Shown piece by piece: positions 1 through 11,613 of a stretch of DNA of 64,000 nucleotides. This DNA is from Nigrospora sphaerica. Its lineage: Eukaryota; Ascomycota; Sordariomycetes; Amphisphaeriales; Apiosporaceae. Below the pieces are notes generated by a model. That model did no database searches, had not been told where the DNA came from, and saw only the letters and a list, made by a program, of their open reading frames with translations. The translations under genes and the position numbers were made by a program. Position 1 is the first letter of the stretch. The number at the start of each line of letters is the position of its first letter. Location: NCBI GenBank assembly GCA_018287875.1, contig JAGVVL010000021.1:62001-126000 (forward strand), read 5' to 3'.

Positions 1-1402
1 AAGAATCTCAGGATTGATCAGCTCATTGCTCTCAAAGGGCGGTCGAGGTACTTACATAGCTCCCGCCCAAAGTGTCGTCGTCCAGGGTGTTGTTTAAGAA
101 TGATCGCGTTGCATTGGCTAATTCTGGACAACTTAGAATTGTGGCATGCCCATGGACAAGGTTCACCTACCGAGATCCTGGATCTGCCATATGAGGTGAA
201 CCCTGCGGGTGCATCCTTTGCCGAAGTAGTAGCCATGGATCAACTTTGTCAGGTATGGCAGAACGGCAGCTACACCAGACCCGCTTGCAATGAGGAGGAC
301 AGCCTTGTAATCCCATACGGGAATGCTAATTCCATGAGGGCCGCTGAGGAGGGCACGGCGCTGTATGTTTCGGCCACCATGTCTTTGACAGTGACGTGAG
401 AGCTTTTCGCTGAATCCTCGCCGTGGCCGGACGATTATCTCTATGGAGTTTTGTTCGACCTCTGCCCAGGAAACTACGACAAACGGATGCACCTGAGTGG
501 GCGCTGAGATGCTCACACAAGGTACCCAGAGCAATATGTATTGACCGGCGTCAATCTTCATTGGCCGTGGCATGTGGAGTCTAACGTGGGTGACCCCATG
601 ACGGTCGTTCAGGATTGCTCGCGTGCTTTGTTCGCCCCATTTGATGTTTTGGTGCAGAGTCGTGATGGCCCGTATGAGGCCAAAACCCACGAGAGCTCCC
701 AAATATGACACAAACACTCGAAATTGGGTGCTTGTGGTTGGAAGCAAATGTTGGCAAACTCCGGTCACGAAAATAAGAGCCAACAGTCGATGCATCCACA
801 AGAAAATCTCGTAAGCCCTTCTACGAACTACGGGTAGCGCCGAGATGGCTATGGTACAAAACGATAGTGTTGCCTGCAAAAGGTCAGCAGGAGCCAAGCT
901 GTGATTGGGGTATTCATCATACAGAGTAAGAGAAAATGCGTTCGTAAAACGCAGTACTACCACTCCTGGTAACAATGACCAGGACGTGGAAAAAAATGAG
1001 GCCGAAGGACATCAATCCAGTCACGCGATGAGCAAACAGAGCCGACCCTCTAGAAATGCCGAAGAGATCCGCTGAAATCCCAGGTTCGGCATTAAGAACA
1101 ATGGGAAACTGATTGAGCAAAGCCAAACTTCCAGCACGTAAAGCTGAAGCTTCCAAAGAAGGGGATCGGAACGAGAGGCAAAACGCATTGATGACAATAT
1201 AAGTGGAAATCAACATGGCCGACGCGAGCGTTACCGGCCCGAAAAGCCCCCGACGCTTCCAGAGAAATCTGTATGCTAGAAGCTTCACAGATTGTAGATA
1301 GATGCACCTCAGTCGAGACTGGTACCGGATGAACAGTCTGTAAATGGCCAGGACAAGCGGTAGGCCACACCATGCAATCGCGTAAATCAGTATTAATTCC
1401 AT
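1..1402 (-). CDS. Ferric reductase-like transmembrane protein (3' part outside window)
   Basis: A FRE-type membrane flavocytochrome, expected to pass electrons from NADPH through FAD and two hemes across the plasma membrane to reduce metal ions. Three exons can be joined: 1402-923, 873-171 and 123-56. The introns are 874-922 (GTATGA...TTTTGCAG, branch CTGAC) and 124-170 (GTAGGT...TCCAG); a donor GTAAGT at 55 leads out of the window. Exon 1 has several hydrophobic segments and one heme-ligand pair, HRVTGLMSFGLIFFH (His, 13 residues, His). Exon 2 has the second pair with the same spacing, HRLLALIFVTGVCQH. An FAD-type HPF motif (HPFVVVSW) and a nucleotide-binding glycine motif (IASGSGVAA) follow. 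The last visible exon continues the family C-terminus (LNNTLDDDTLGG). I chose ATG 1402 because a hydrophobic segment follows it directly. No break is visible. The substrate metal cannot be told. Confidence 0.85.
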
Positions 1403-1664
1403 GGCGAGATTGTTTGAAATGCTTCCACTGTAATGAAAACCGAACGGGTGCTGTAGAGCTGTACTAGCTCGCTAGCTAATGCGTGTGCCGCGAAATCATT
1501 CACCAGTTCAAAGAAAGCACCATTCATTAGGCGAAACCTGTGCACACGCGTGTTTTATGGTAAAGCACCCAAGGACCAAAACTGGCCACCACACGTGCCT
1601 TGGGGTGGAAGTGGCTGCTGCAATTAAAATCGTCGAAATTTAGCTGAAAAAATGAGGGATACAA

Positions 1665-1850
1665 TAGGTAACGAAATTGGATTCCTATGCACACAGTTAG
1701 GACACAAATTCTCCGCTCCGTCCATGTCTATTTTTGGATCGTATACTGTGTTCCTCTCTGCTGGTGAACTGTGTCGTCAAATCACCCTGAAAGTCTTGGC
1801 AAGCATCTGTTATCGGCGGCCTGATAGGTCATTTACAGCAAAAATTCTGT
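1665..1850. repeat. MITE-A left end only (truncated copy)
   Basis: Starts at a TA followed by GGTAACGAAATTGGA, the terminal sequence of the MITE-A family also seen at 4.06 and 11.6 kb. The shared block, including the segment around 1725-1750 (TTTTTGGATCGTATACTGTG), runs to about 1850. I found no matching right end downstream, so this is a one-ended relic. Confidence 0.7.
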
Positions 1851-2049
1851 TTCTGAACGTTGACGGCACTTCGCATGTAGCTCTGCGTTATTTTCTGGTC
1901 GCTTGGACAATGAGTCAGGCTTACGCTGTGACCTATTTGAGGCGACCATGCCGTTACAAAACGATTCAATAGCACACAGTACCCGCGTACTCGAAATCAA
2001 AGACCTTTCCCTGCATTGGACTCAGGACAAAAGATCCACTCGGCCGAAT

Positions 2050-2497
2050 ATGGGCTTCTTACATAGCAAGAAGCAGAAAGACAAGGCCAGAAAGCGCGGT
2101 GCCTCTCTAAAAAACAAAGGTCTGGAACTAGGACAGTACTGCAATATATTCAGTGCTGTCATATACTGGGACCCGACGCACAAAAAGATAGAAGCAGCCA
2201 TGCATCTTCCCGAAGGTCAGAAAGCACCAGAGTTCAACGAAATCGTAGGTTATTTCCCCTCATTTTCCGTATTTCGGCTCTAGCTAATATGCTCAGTTTC
2301 GTGACCTCCAGACCGAAGCCAGTCAGACTCAAAGCCGGGGTCAAGTGGGTGCCACGCGACAATGTGTCCGCCTTCGGACAGAAAGCCAATCCAGAGAACG
2401 TGGCTACCAGCCTAGGTATGAAATCAAGTCCTCGATACCGTTCCTCGGAATCCTTGGCTCGAAGAGTCCTGAAGCTGTTAGGAGAACTTGTGGATGA
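2050..2497 (+). CDS. Small MADS-like protein, short copy
   Basis: Paralogue of the gene at 48822-49915. Exon 1 (2050-2244) encodes a lysine/arginine-rich start (KKQKDKARKRGASLKNK) followed by LGQYCNIFSAVIYW, the basic-helix/strand pattern of a divergent MADS (SRF-type) domain in fungal proteins. Intron 2245-2296 (GTAGGT...CTAAT...CTCAG) is 52 bp, the same length and position as intron 1 of the 48.8 kb paralogue. Exon 2 continues with FRDLQTEAS, aligning to LRRLATDDA of the paralogue. The product would be about 131 residues, far shorter than the 325 of the paralogue. An overlapping frame ending at 2504 carries a tail (ARRVLKLLGEL) resembling the paralogue C-terminus, so this copy may be frameshifted or internally deleted. 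DNA binding is inferred from the fold pattern only. Confidence 0.5.
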
Positions 2498-2833
2498 TAA
2501 CTAGGTATGAATTATGTCTTTCAACCGCGTTACCGGTTGTCGAAATATTTTTGTGGCTGCACAAAATCAAGACTGAATCAAACTGTTTACCAGGCCATCG
2601 AAGAGTCTTTTCTTTCTCTGCCCCTCCAACCCCACTTTGATGATCCAGCAGGTGATAGAGTTAATATCACGTGAATCTCACTTCGATGACACGAATGTGA
2701 TAGGGATCGATGAAAGGAATTTCCGTATGTCGGTTTTACGGCTCTGTGATAATTATATGTTTGGAAGCTACTTTAAGTGAAGCCCTGTTGGATGGGTGTG
2801 TTGCGATCGCGCAATGGTTCCTGTGAGGAGTAG

Positions 2834-2940
2834 CACATACAGGAGAGAACTGGACAGAATGATTCCGACAAGTGGATAATTCCCGAAGGTTTTGTTTTGT
2901 GCCTCAGCGAAACTTTGGTCCAGGCGCGCTGTAACAAGGT
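2834..2940. repeat. Repeat family C, copy 1
   Basis: Shares AACTGGACAGAATGAT..., ATTCCCGAAG and GCGCGCTGTAAC with blocks near 5990 and 15190. Non-coding; a short dispersed element or part of one. Confidence 0.6.
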
Positions 2941-3680
2941 GAAACATGTATTATATAATACTTGTTCTTGGCCTCCTGCGATATAGGGACAAACAATGTT
3001 TTAATAAACCAAGCCATAAAAGAGCAACGTGGCTTTGGAATCGTATAGACATGCGCAGGGGCTGATAAATCTGTGGAGGAGAGAATCTCTACAACGAATC
3101 CCGGCCACAAAGGTAGTGCTGGCCATATTGAATAACTAGCTATAGGAGTCACTATTGCGAATGGTTGATGACATCATGTAATTACAGGGCTTAAACTTGG
3201 CCAGTTCTTACTTGTATGTGTTGGCCTTTTGTGTTCAGTGTTCCAGCTCTCATGAGAGCTCCATGGAGGATTTCAGAAGTTACCCTTCATACGGACAATA
3301 GACTTCACTGCATTTGACCAGAAAGTTCTTAAAGTTGCTGGAGCTTAGAGACTCGCTGTTCATCCAAGTAGGAAGTTCCAAAATGTGGCATTCGGGTTTC
3401 GTTTCAACGGAGCCCGGATTTGCGCTTAATCGCAAATTTCCGAGTTCCCTATTGCTGTCTTCTTTCCAGAACAACGCTCATTCTCTCTCAATTTCCAGGT
3501 CGGATAAACTGGGCGCCCAGTGCGGGTGTAGCAGATCGCCTTAGTGGAAGTACTGTGACTTCTTTGGCACGTTGATCGTTGTTTAAGAGGGCTAGGCTTT
3601 AGCTTCAGCTTGAGTGGCTGAGTGGTCTGCGTGTTATGGTAGATTTTCTCGCGGCGGCGCTCTTCGGAATCCCTGATACG

Positions 3681-3959
3681 CTATGAAGCTCTTGGTACTA
3701 TACCAGGAACAACTCGCTGACCTCGCTGTCTCGTACTGTATGGGGCTTTTGGTGATTTTCGTGTTTGGTGTTGCTTGCCAACACTGTCCTGCTTTTCGTG
3801 ACTCCTATGCGTCAAACTATCAAAAGATGAAATAGGTATTGGACCGGAAGTTCTCCGTTTGGAATTCCATAGCTGGTTGAAAAGGTCCCCGACCAAGGCC
3901 ATGGCGAGAAGAATGATGAGCATTGATACGCCCAAGAATACACATTCCAGTTTTTGCAT
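3681..3959 (-). CDS. Hypothetical small single-pass membrane protein
   Basis: A 92-residue ORF of unknown family. Its N-terminal third holds one strong hydrophobic segment (about residues 7-27, FLGVSMLIILLAMALVG) followed by a basic, polar tail, which would fit a signal-anchored type of small membrane protein. A TATATAT stretch lies just upstream of the ATG on the coding strand. No homologue is recognised and no intron is needed. It could equally be a chance ORF between MITE copies. Confidence 0.3.
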   Translation of the reverse strand: MQKLECVFLGVSMLIILLAMALVGDLFNQLWNSKRRTSGPIPISSFDSLTHRSHEKQDSVGKQHQTRKSPKAPYSTRQRGQRVVPGIVPRAS

Positions 3960-4061
3960 TTATATATCGGCCTTTTAAACCTTAGTGGCAGGCAAGTGGA
4001 ACCAGTTCCAGTTCGGAGTCGGCCTTTCTCCTAGGTCCCACCACCACTACTTATTAGAGTA

Positions 4062-4608
4062 GGTGGCGAAATCGGATTCCTATATGCCCAGCGAGCGGGA
4101 AAATTCCCCGTTCGGTCTATGCCTATTTTTGGATCGTATACTGTGTTCTCTGGACACTAGGCGGCTGTGTCATCAAGTCCCCCTCGAAGTTTTGGCAAGC
4201 GTCTGTCATCAGCAACCCAACAGACCCGTTCGGCAGATAAAGCGGTGGACCTAAGATGATTCTACGTGTGAGTCATTTTCGTTGGAATGTGAACCAATCA
4301 CTGGAATGTAAAACTATCACTGGAATGTGGAAGACTCTGAAAAGCCAATCAGGATTCCTTGTGGAGATAGTCCGTTTTCGGACGAAGGCCAAAAATGGAT
4401 TGTACCTTTCCAGGAGGGTGTGGACTGCCGAAGGCAGCCATCCACAAATCCACAAATGATGATGACAAGTACCTCCTAAGCCAGATAGGGGACTTGATGG
4501 CACAGTCGGTCAAGGTTCAAGGAATACAGTATACGATCCAAAAAATGGCATGGCCCTAGCGGAGAATTTGTCCTCTTCCTTCGTATATAGGTGTCCGATT
4601 CCGTTATT
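4062..4608. repeat. MITE-A, near-complete copy
   Basis: Begins after TA (4060-4061) with GGTGGCGAAATCGGATTCC and ends near 4608 in the degenerate inverted match (GTCCGATTCCGTTATT). The two arms, roughly 180 bp each, are inverted copies of one another. No coding capacity is seen. Confidence 0.7.
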
Positions 4609-4611
4609 TAT

Positions 4612-4751
4612 TTTACTAAGTCTTCCAGGGTGACATGATGACACCGTTGATCAATGTTGGAGGAACTCAGTACACGATCCAAAAGCAGGCATGGCCCGAG
4701 AGAAGAGCTTGCCCCCTTACCGTGCACGTAGGCGTTCGATTTCGTAACCGA
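4612..4751. repeat. MITE-A right-arm fragment
   Basis: Directly abuts the preceding copy. It repeats the right-arm sequence (ACGATCCAAAAGCAGGCATG ... GATTTCGTAACC) without a left arm, which suggests a nested or tandem insertion. Confidence 0.55.
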
Positions 4752-5494
4752 CTGTAATTGTTAGCGAGCGCCGATTACACCGCCCTTTGGGGCTTTGCTT
4801 GATTTTGGTCAGATTGGCAATAGTCCCAATTCTGGTCTACCTCCTCAGTGCTTAGCATCCAGATTTTCCTAAAGTGGAACAATGTTAGTCTCACAAAGCG
4901 GACGCTAAGCACAAACCCCACAGTACTGACCTTGATTGTCAAAAATTTAATCATGTAGGACCGCGTTCTTCAACATCAATAACCACCAAGGCTTGTCGCA
5001 ATGGGGTTTCCACAGTTTCTTTCTAAATCTCAAGAACACAGTCTTGGATGCCTCGGGTCATATTTGGTTCCAAATAAGACAACAGCGGGAGCGTGCGGGA
5101 CCGTCAATGTATCAGACGCCCAAGCGATTGGGCCCCAGAATGACACTCGGACCTCTCCACTTGGAGTTCATGAGTGCCCTGGGCCCTTCACAGAACAGAC
5201 ACGTCCGTCATCAACTGCCTTCACCTCCACTAAGTCGCATAGTCAACCAACAGCTTCACCTAACGGCGTATCAAATAGTACTTGGAGCTGGAACCCCTCT
5301 CACGTCTATCCGTCCTCGACGTCAACGGCGAGTTCAGTTGTCACCAGTGCCTCATTGCGTGTTCACGCAGGGTCACTCTTTCACCTATTCATTGTATTGC
5401 ACATATTTTCTTCAATTCCCTGGTGACCACGTTGGTCTGCCGTTAAAACGTAGCGAGGCCCACGCTTCCTCCACAACAGGCATCGGCACCTCTA

Positions 5495-5809
5495 ATGCCT
5501 ATGAGCACAGCGCCACGGAAAACTTCTAGTGTGTATTCAGATACCGATGTTTTCCACCTAGAAGATGTTCTACACCGTCTGTCGAAACGGGACTCGGCAC
5601 AGGGGGCGGTGGCGATGCAGGACTTAATAGAAGAAAATAAGGCACTGAAGCAGGAAGTTGCCCGTCTGCGGCGGCTTTGGACTTACGTTTACAAAATTAT
5701 GACAGAGGTCAACGACGCTGATTTCTACTTCAGTAGGATACTACAAGAAGGAGACTGGCGGATGGAAAAGGAACGTCAAAAATGGTTAGCAAATTGTACA
5801 GCTATCTGA
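5495..5809 (+). CDS. Hypothetical coiled-coil protein
   Basis: A 104-residue ORF. Residues about 45-65 (EENKALKQEVARLRR) form a leucine-heptad coiled coil, followed by an aromatic and acidic helix (WTYVYKIMTEVNDADFYF) and a charged C-terminus. It is preceded by a serine/threonine-rich start. It overlaps the ends of two longer ORFs in other frames (4993-5529 and 5001-5426) that look compositionally random, so a real gene would start at ATG 5495. I do not recognise a family. General layout resembles the coiled-coil partner gene at 47659-48099, but no residue-level match convinces me. Confidence 0.4.
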   Translation: MPMSTAPRKTSSVYSDTDVFHLEDVLHRLSKRDSAQGAVAMQDLIEENKALKQEVARLRRLWTYVYKIMTEVNDADFYFSRILQEGDWRMEKERQKWLANCTAI

Positions 5810-5984
5810 TTTTACAAAATAATTTGTACCGTGCACCCTTAGTTAGCCAGATGAATCACAATGGATGTATTATCGTCATGAGGGGACGATGTTCGACCCA
5901 AGGGGCAATTGGTCTGCAAAATTCTGTTCATATACTGAAATTACATTGAGATGTCCGGCACAGCTAGTATTACGTACTAGCAGT

Positions 5985-6095
5985 GGGTCCCCTACAGGGG
6001 TAGCACTTATATTATAGAACAGGGCATAATGACTCCAATAAGTAGGCCATTCCCGAAACTTTTGATTTATGCCTCAGTTAGTGTTGGTTAAGACC
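5985..6095. repeat. Repeat family C, diverged copy 2
   Basis: Blocks ATAATGACTCCAATAAG, CATTCCCGAAACTTTTG and TTATGCCTCAG parallel those at 2.84 and 15.2 kb. Diverged and without coding potential. Confidence 0.5.
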
Positions 6096-6099
6096 TCAC

Positions 6100-7890
6100 G
6101 TGCCATCTAGCCCAATGGCAACATGACCTTTGAAGGACACTCATGGCTCCTCTACATGAGCCCCGGTTCAGTGATGTACAAGGCTATGACGACCATAATT
6201 AGTAGTTCTGTCATGTCAACTAGTGCTTGGTACGTAGAAATGAGCGGGCGGCATTTTAATGAAGCCCGCCAAGGCTGCTTACATATTGTGTGGGTAATTG
6301 CATGCCTTGCATAAGCCAAGTAACTGATTTTACGGGAAGTTTGGTGGAATTATTGCATATTGCAAGAGATAGAAGTAGATCGTGAGTCACGCCATTTAAT
6401 TAACGCCTGTTATAAACGTCACCGTCAGCACTGGTGTTTTGTCACACTCTACAATCCACTTAGCGGATGAGAACCTTACGTACGTTTGAACCGCCAGAAA
6501 TCTTCCAGTTTGGCATCCGGTCGCTCGGCAAACTAGATTCAAAGCAACCCCTATCGCTTACTTCTCCCATAGTGGACGACTCAAAGTCGATTGCAATGGC
6601 CCCTGGCTTTGTTGCCTTTTTGCCCCGCCACCACACATCTTTGGTTGATGGGATGGAAAACACCTAATTTTCTAAATGTAGGAAAAGTCTCGCTTTGGCC
6701 TTTACCAGTCCATATTTGTTAGGTCGATACCCTTGAACTTTCTGTGTGCGGCATCGGGAGTCTCTGGCGATATCCGTTGGAGGAACCTGTGACGAATTTG
6801 TCACCAGCTATTCGCTTAATACTAGCTATCGTGATGTGTTCATATAGAATCGAGTATATTCATATCCTACTTTTGCAATCCACAGAGGTGTGGTCGATAA
6901 CAGCGAAACTGACTCACGCCGGAGAAATCAACCTGGAGCTACCTACTACTGGTCACCTAGGGGGGCCTTGCAGGACTACTCTAAAGGATAGAGGTTGTGG
7001 CTTATAAATTGGATAGGCTGTGTACGTAACAAATTTAGATGGGCGTATGGAAAGGCATTGCGTAAATAGGAGGTTAAGGCTCATAAGGGTAAGGTGTTGA
7101 GGACCTAAGCGAGCAATGCATTCTATTTAAATACCGTTTTCCTCCGTCACAACGAAGCTTCTTCCTATATTTCACAGTATAAGACAGATTTGGGCCACAA
7201 AGGAAACAGAAAGTAGTTCAGAAGTATTTTAGATCTGAATGGTAGAGATAAGGATGCTATCAAGTCAGTGTGATCTTTGAAATCCTGATATGGCCAAAGG
7301 TCGATGATGGTGATAACTAATATATTGAACGTCAGGTGCGGATGGTTATGGGCTGGAACTCACGACCCGGATCAATCCACGTGTTTGAATCTATAGTATC
7401 GCAGTGATAATGTCACGCTTGCAGGAGATCGGAGGTATAGGTCAGATAAGGAATGTGGAAGTCGCCCCGAGCCTTCTAAGTGAGACCCGGACTGAAGACC
7501 TAGTTAAATACAGGTAGAGGAGTGGATGGTACCCCTTGTAAGCCCTCTGGTCGCTGGCTGGTCAGGTCAGGTGACCTGCAGACCCTGAATCTCTACTTCA
7601 GGGGTCTCTTCAGCGCGACAGATAAATATATAGCCATCCGAGCTTGGTAAAGGAACAGATACAGCTAGCTGATTTTTTAACTTCCAATCTACAAAAGCCA
7701 AAACCCGTCATTGTCGTTAGCCAATAGCCCTTTAACGTGCCACGGTTGACAATAGAATAGCATGAACGGGCCACTATCGGGAATTATACATTATTTGCCA
7801 TTGCTTCATCACAATTGCCAGCCTCTTTTCTTCGCAAAAATCGTCGGTCCCCGAGAATGAGTCAAGAAGTTGACGTCTCCAGAATACACG
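6100..7890. other. Gene-poor stretch
   Basis: Only short unconvincing ORFs (for example 6467-6667 and 6744-7007). A small perfect-stem hairpin lies at about 7581-7607 (GACCCTGAA ... TTCAGGGGTC). No repeat shared with the rest of the window was seen. Confidence 0.5.
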
Positions 7891-7892
7891 CA

Positions 7893-10800
7893 CTACAGTC
7901 TTCGTCTTTTGCGACCGTGCTCCTCGATACCAGACCCTTCCATTGCTCTTTTCCGGTGATCCGACGTTCCAAAAACAGCATCGAGTTTCTGTTGTTGGAT
8001 GAGACTGCCGAGCGTGAATGTAGAGCCGCTTATATTACATAGAAACCCACCGTCGTCCAGTTGAATATAGAGTTCCTCGTGTCTACTCCCCACTTGAAAC
8101 ACCACTTCTTTATCAAAGCAGACGTTGGCATCCGCAGCGGCCTTTGCTCGAAGACACTCAACACTAGACTGACTGCCGATTTGGAATGTGGCTGCGCTTT
8201 GCTCAAGTTGAGACATCAATGCCCTGAACTCGGGAGTACTTGGTCGCAGCCGACAGAGGATGTGCCCGGTGCATCTATAGGTTCCGTCGCCGCGCCGAAC
8301 TGGGACCATCGTCTTTAGTTCGAAAACGAACAATTCTGCACGGATTTCGTGAACGAGGCGCCGCAGAGCCGGCGACCGCACGATTTCGTCGTGTGCTAGC
8401 CGCTCTACCTCCTTCATTCCCGATACACTATCAAGAGCTGGTCCTGGGCCTTCAAATTCGATATCGAATCGGAAAAAATCACTACTCGTTCCCGTATATG
8501 TGTGACTGAGAAGTTGCTGCCAGGCCCGATGTGAGCTGCTGCTTTGCCAGAAGGCGCGGAAAACGCGCATCGGAAAGGAGTCACGCAGTACATGTCGCGA
8601 CTCCGAGAGGATGAGATTATCGGATTTGGCGGAGCCGGTCCCGAGCGACACGACAAGGCTAGGCCTGCTTCCCGTGGCGAACGCCTCCTGACCGCTATGG
8701 AGGCAGGGTTGTTAAAGGCAAGGCCACCGTCCTGGAACGTTCCTAGGCCCTCAATATGCCGCGGCGTAAAATAACTGGACGCCTGTTAGTATATGTGAGT
8801 GCAGGGTTCATGGTTACTAACTAGGGCGCTGCTGTACTGCATCGAATGCTACTACAGGGTCAGCATTTGTCTTCCATCCAATCAAGTTGGCCTCACATCT
8901 CCCAGAGGGGAATTCGGCTGAGTCCGCTTTTGGGTTTCAGGATATGGTAGTCTACTAAAATCAGTGTGGCCCTCCAAAGGTTGGCATTTGACCCACCGGT
9001 ATCGTCCTTACGGTCCCCGACACCGTTGTAGTTGGTGAATACACAGGCTCTTGCTTCGCGTATAGTGGTTACTGGGATGCCAAGTTTGGTACCCATTTCC
9101 GTAGCTTTTGAGCAGGCCAGCATACTTCGTGTCCCGAGTATTCGCTGCAGGACTTGTTCGAGTTGCGCTCCAGAATACTGACTGTCCAGCAGTACAGAAG
9201 CCAAAATTCGAACAATTTGCGACAAACCTGGAATGCGAGGCCACCACCATTGACGTTGAAAGGTCCGTCGCGCGAAGGACTCAAAGTGCGTAATGCAATT
9301 CTCAATGGACCAGCCATTGATACACATAGCTGCGGCGATGATTGCCCCTAGAGGTTCCATTTCAGTATCAATAGGATGCTTGTTAAGTCTTTCATACCGG
9401 AACTGGTTCCGTAGACAATGTCGAAGTGGCCCTGCACGGGATACGGGATTCCAATGTGTTTCTCTAGAACTCGGATAAACTCTAGCGGCGCCCTGCCCCG
9501 TGTGCCTCCCCCGTCGATACTTAGGATCCGCACACTGGCGGTGTCGGGCTTGACAGCGATGTGGACGCCGCCCGTGTCCTCGCCACACAGGAAACAGGAT
9601 GTAAGGCAGTAGCTCCAAGGGTCTCCCCGGAACTCGCCAAAGACCCTCACGCAGTTCTCACAAATACTATGCGAGCAGGGCAAGCTGAACTGCGGTCGCC
9701 GTCTGATACAGCAGAAGCAAGTGTCATCCGAATGCGTATTGACCCACTCATCACGAAAGAGGGCGACAACATTGCGGTGAAGCTTTTCTGCCGAGTTGAG
9801 TCTTCGGAAATCTCCGAAAAGGATCTCCATCCTTTTCTCAAGAAGTTCCACGAAATTGCTCGGCAGTGCAAAGTTCGCCGTCGTCGTTGGGGCCCAATCT
9901 TCATACACATTCCGGCAGGTGGATCTGTATAAAGCGCGGAATATATATCTAGGACCGAATACTGAAGCTAATTAGCGCCGAGCCCACAACCATGTTCATT
10001 TGACTCACAATGCATTCCGGGCGGATAATGGTCTAATATTAGAGCTGATGCAATCATCGGGATACCAAAATCTACAACAGTGCCAGGACATCGCATTGTC
10101 CTCAGGAATGTAGTGAGGTGGACTTGAAGGTCGGTTGCCGTGGGGTTCTTCAAACGCGACGCACGAACAATGTCGAAAGGCCTCGGGTCTAGGTCTGTAA
10201 GATACCCCACGGCACATCGCAAAAGTTCTGAAATGTGTGAAAACGAAAGCAGTAGGTCCTCTTTGCGACGTTTTCGACGTGAGAGTTGTAAGAGCGCCAA
10301 AATCTCTCTGTGTAGTCTATCCCATTGACTCTCTCTACGAGCACGGCGTGCTCTGGTCTGGGGACCCTCGACTGACAGATAAAAAATACGATACCCTTGA
10401 AAGAGAGCTTCGGCAGCCTTTTTAGTTTTACCTTGAAAGAGATCGCGTATTGTAGTCTGCGAATCGCCTTGCAATTCTTTATCGACCACAAAAACCAGCC
10501 ACGGTCGAATCCCTGTTACTGAGAAGCTGTCGGGTTGGCTAAGCCATGTTTCAAGTCGCTTAATAACTTTCGCAATTCCTCCCAAGTCGTCAACAAAAAG
10601 ACAAACCACATCTGAAAACGGGAGAAGTAGTCGATAGTGTATCAGATCTTCAAGACCCCATTCCTTTCCAAAGCTACTTTATGAACGTTGGATTCATGAC
10701 ACAATGGGGCCCGGTACGTCTTATTGGCTCCATGGTCCGAGGAATAACCAGCATCAAACACCAAAAACGGTTCTAAATTGCCCTGCAAAGTTGGGACATG

Positions 10801-11158
10801 TGTTGCAAACACGCCAACTTCACCATTGGCCCTTTTGCTGTTTGATTGCAAATGACTCACGCCAAAATTCTGGAAAGCGCAAATCTTTTGCTGATTACCG
10901 AGGAGGAAGATGACGTTTGGGAATCGTTCCTCCCCATCTGGGAAGATTCTTTTCAGCTTCTCAAGCCTATCAAATATTTCGAGACCGGACTGATCGTTTT
11001 GGCGTATAACTCGTAGCCAAGTGGAATGTTTGCACAGCTTCATGGTTGATGCGAATATCAATACAGTTTCCCTTCTGACGTCGAGGACGTGTGCAAGTCT
11101 TATATACTATGAATAGCGGGCGGTAGACCGGCTTTTGGAGCAGGGTCTCTACACTCAT
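7893..11158 (-). pseudogene. RING-type zinc finger / patatin-like phospholipase, decayed
   Basis: Member of a widespread fungal family combining a cysteine-rich RING-like finger with a patatin lipase core; patatin proteins hydrolyse acyl esters with a Ser-Asp dyad and in fungi are discussed as immune-type effectors. The finger is CFCC...CSHSICENC...CFLCGE (within 9908-9560). The core follows: DGGGTRG oxyanion motif, then GTSSG nucleophile motif across intron 9348-9397 (GTATGA...CTCTAG), and FQDGG with the dyad Asp near 8720. Another clean intron is 9962-10008 (GTGAGT...CTTCAG). Upstream blocks 10609-10009 (VCLFVDDLGG) and 11061-10642 belong to the same gene. Decay: after PLWEM (about 8893) the conserved block linking to the DGG segment is missing or lies in a 114-bp non-consensus gap; a one-base frameshift near 8680 separates FNNPASIA from the C-terminal ORF 8651-7893. 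That ORF ends in a basic RKRRRL tail. The N-terminal frames also do not join cleanly. Confidence 0.8.
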
Positions 11159-11196
11159 TGTTTCTTTCTAATAGCTTTTTGGATTTGACGCTGTTA

Positions 11197-11585
11197 CTGC
11201 CATTCGCGAAATCAGTGTCCTCTGGTTTACTCTTCAACATCTTATGCAAGGGGAATTTTAGCGCTTTTTGGCATTGATAAAGTACTGCGTAGGTAAAGTA
11301 CGTACCGCCACAATGCAGTACTCGTAGAGAAATAACTCATACTTGATTTTTACGAAAGATTGATTACAGATATGGCTTCTGAAGTATATGGAGACGGTCT
11401 ACAGCGCTTACTTCCCCATATATTAACTGGAACTTCTAGTTGAGACCCTCTGGAGGCATAATCAGACGCATATAGAGAAGGTACTAGGTACTGGCAATAC
11501 AAGGCCAGCACCAAGAATGGATTTGGCAGGCATTGACTAGAAAATGTTAGAGTAAGCCAGAGGACACTGATTTCGCGGATGACGG
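11197..11585. repeat. MITE-B (TA-flanked, 389 bp)
   Basis: Flanked by TA at 11195-11196 and 11586-11587. The ends are inverted copies carrying CGCGAAATCAGTGTCCTC. Same family as 53194-53656. Fits a non-autonomous Tc1/mariner-type element; no ORF. Confidence 0.8.
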
Positions 11586-11613
11586 TACGTATGTAGGTAC
11601 AGTAAGTGCAGTA

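Noticed and set aside
4993..5529. ORFs of 178 and 141 residues overlapping in two frames
   Set aside because: Low-information composition in both frames and no motif; the downstream coiled-coil ORF is more gene-like.
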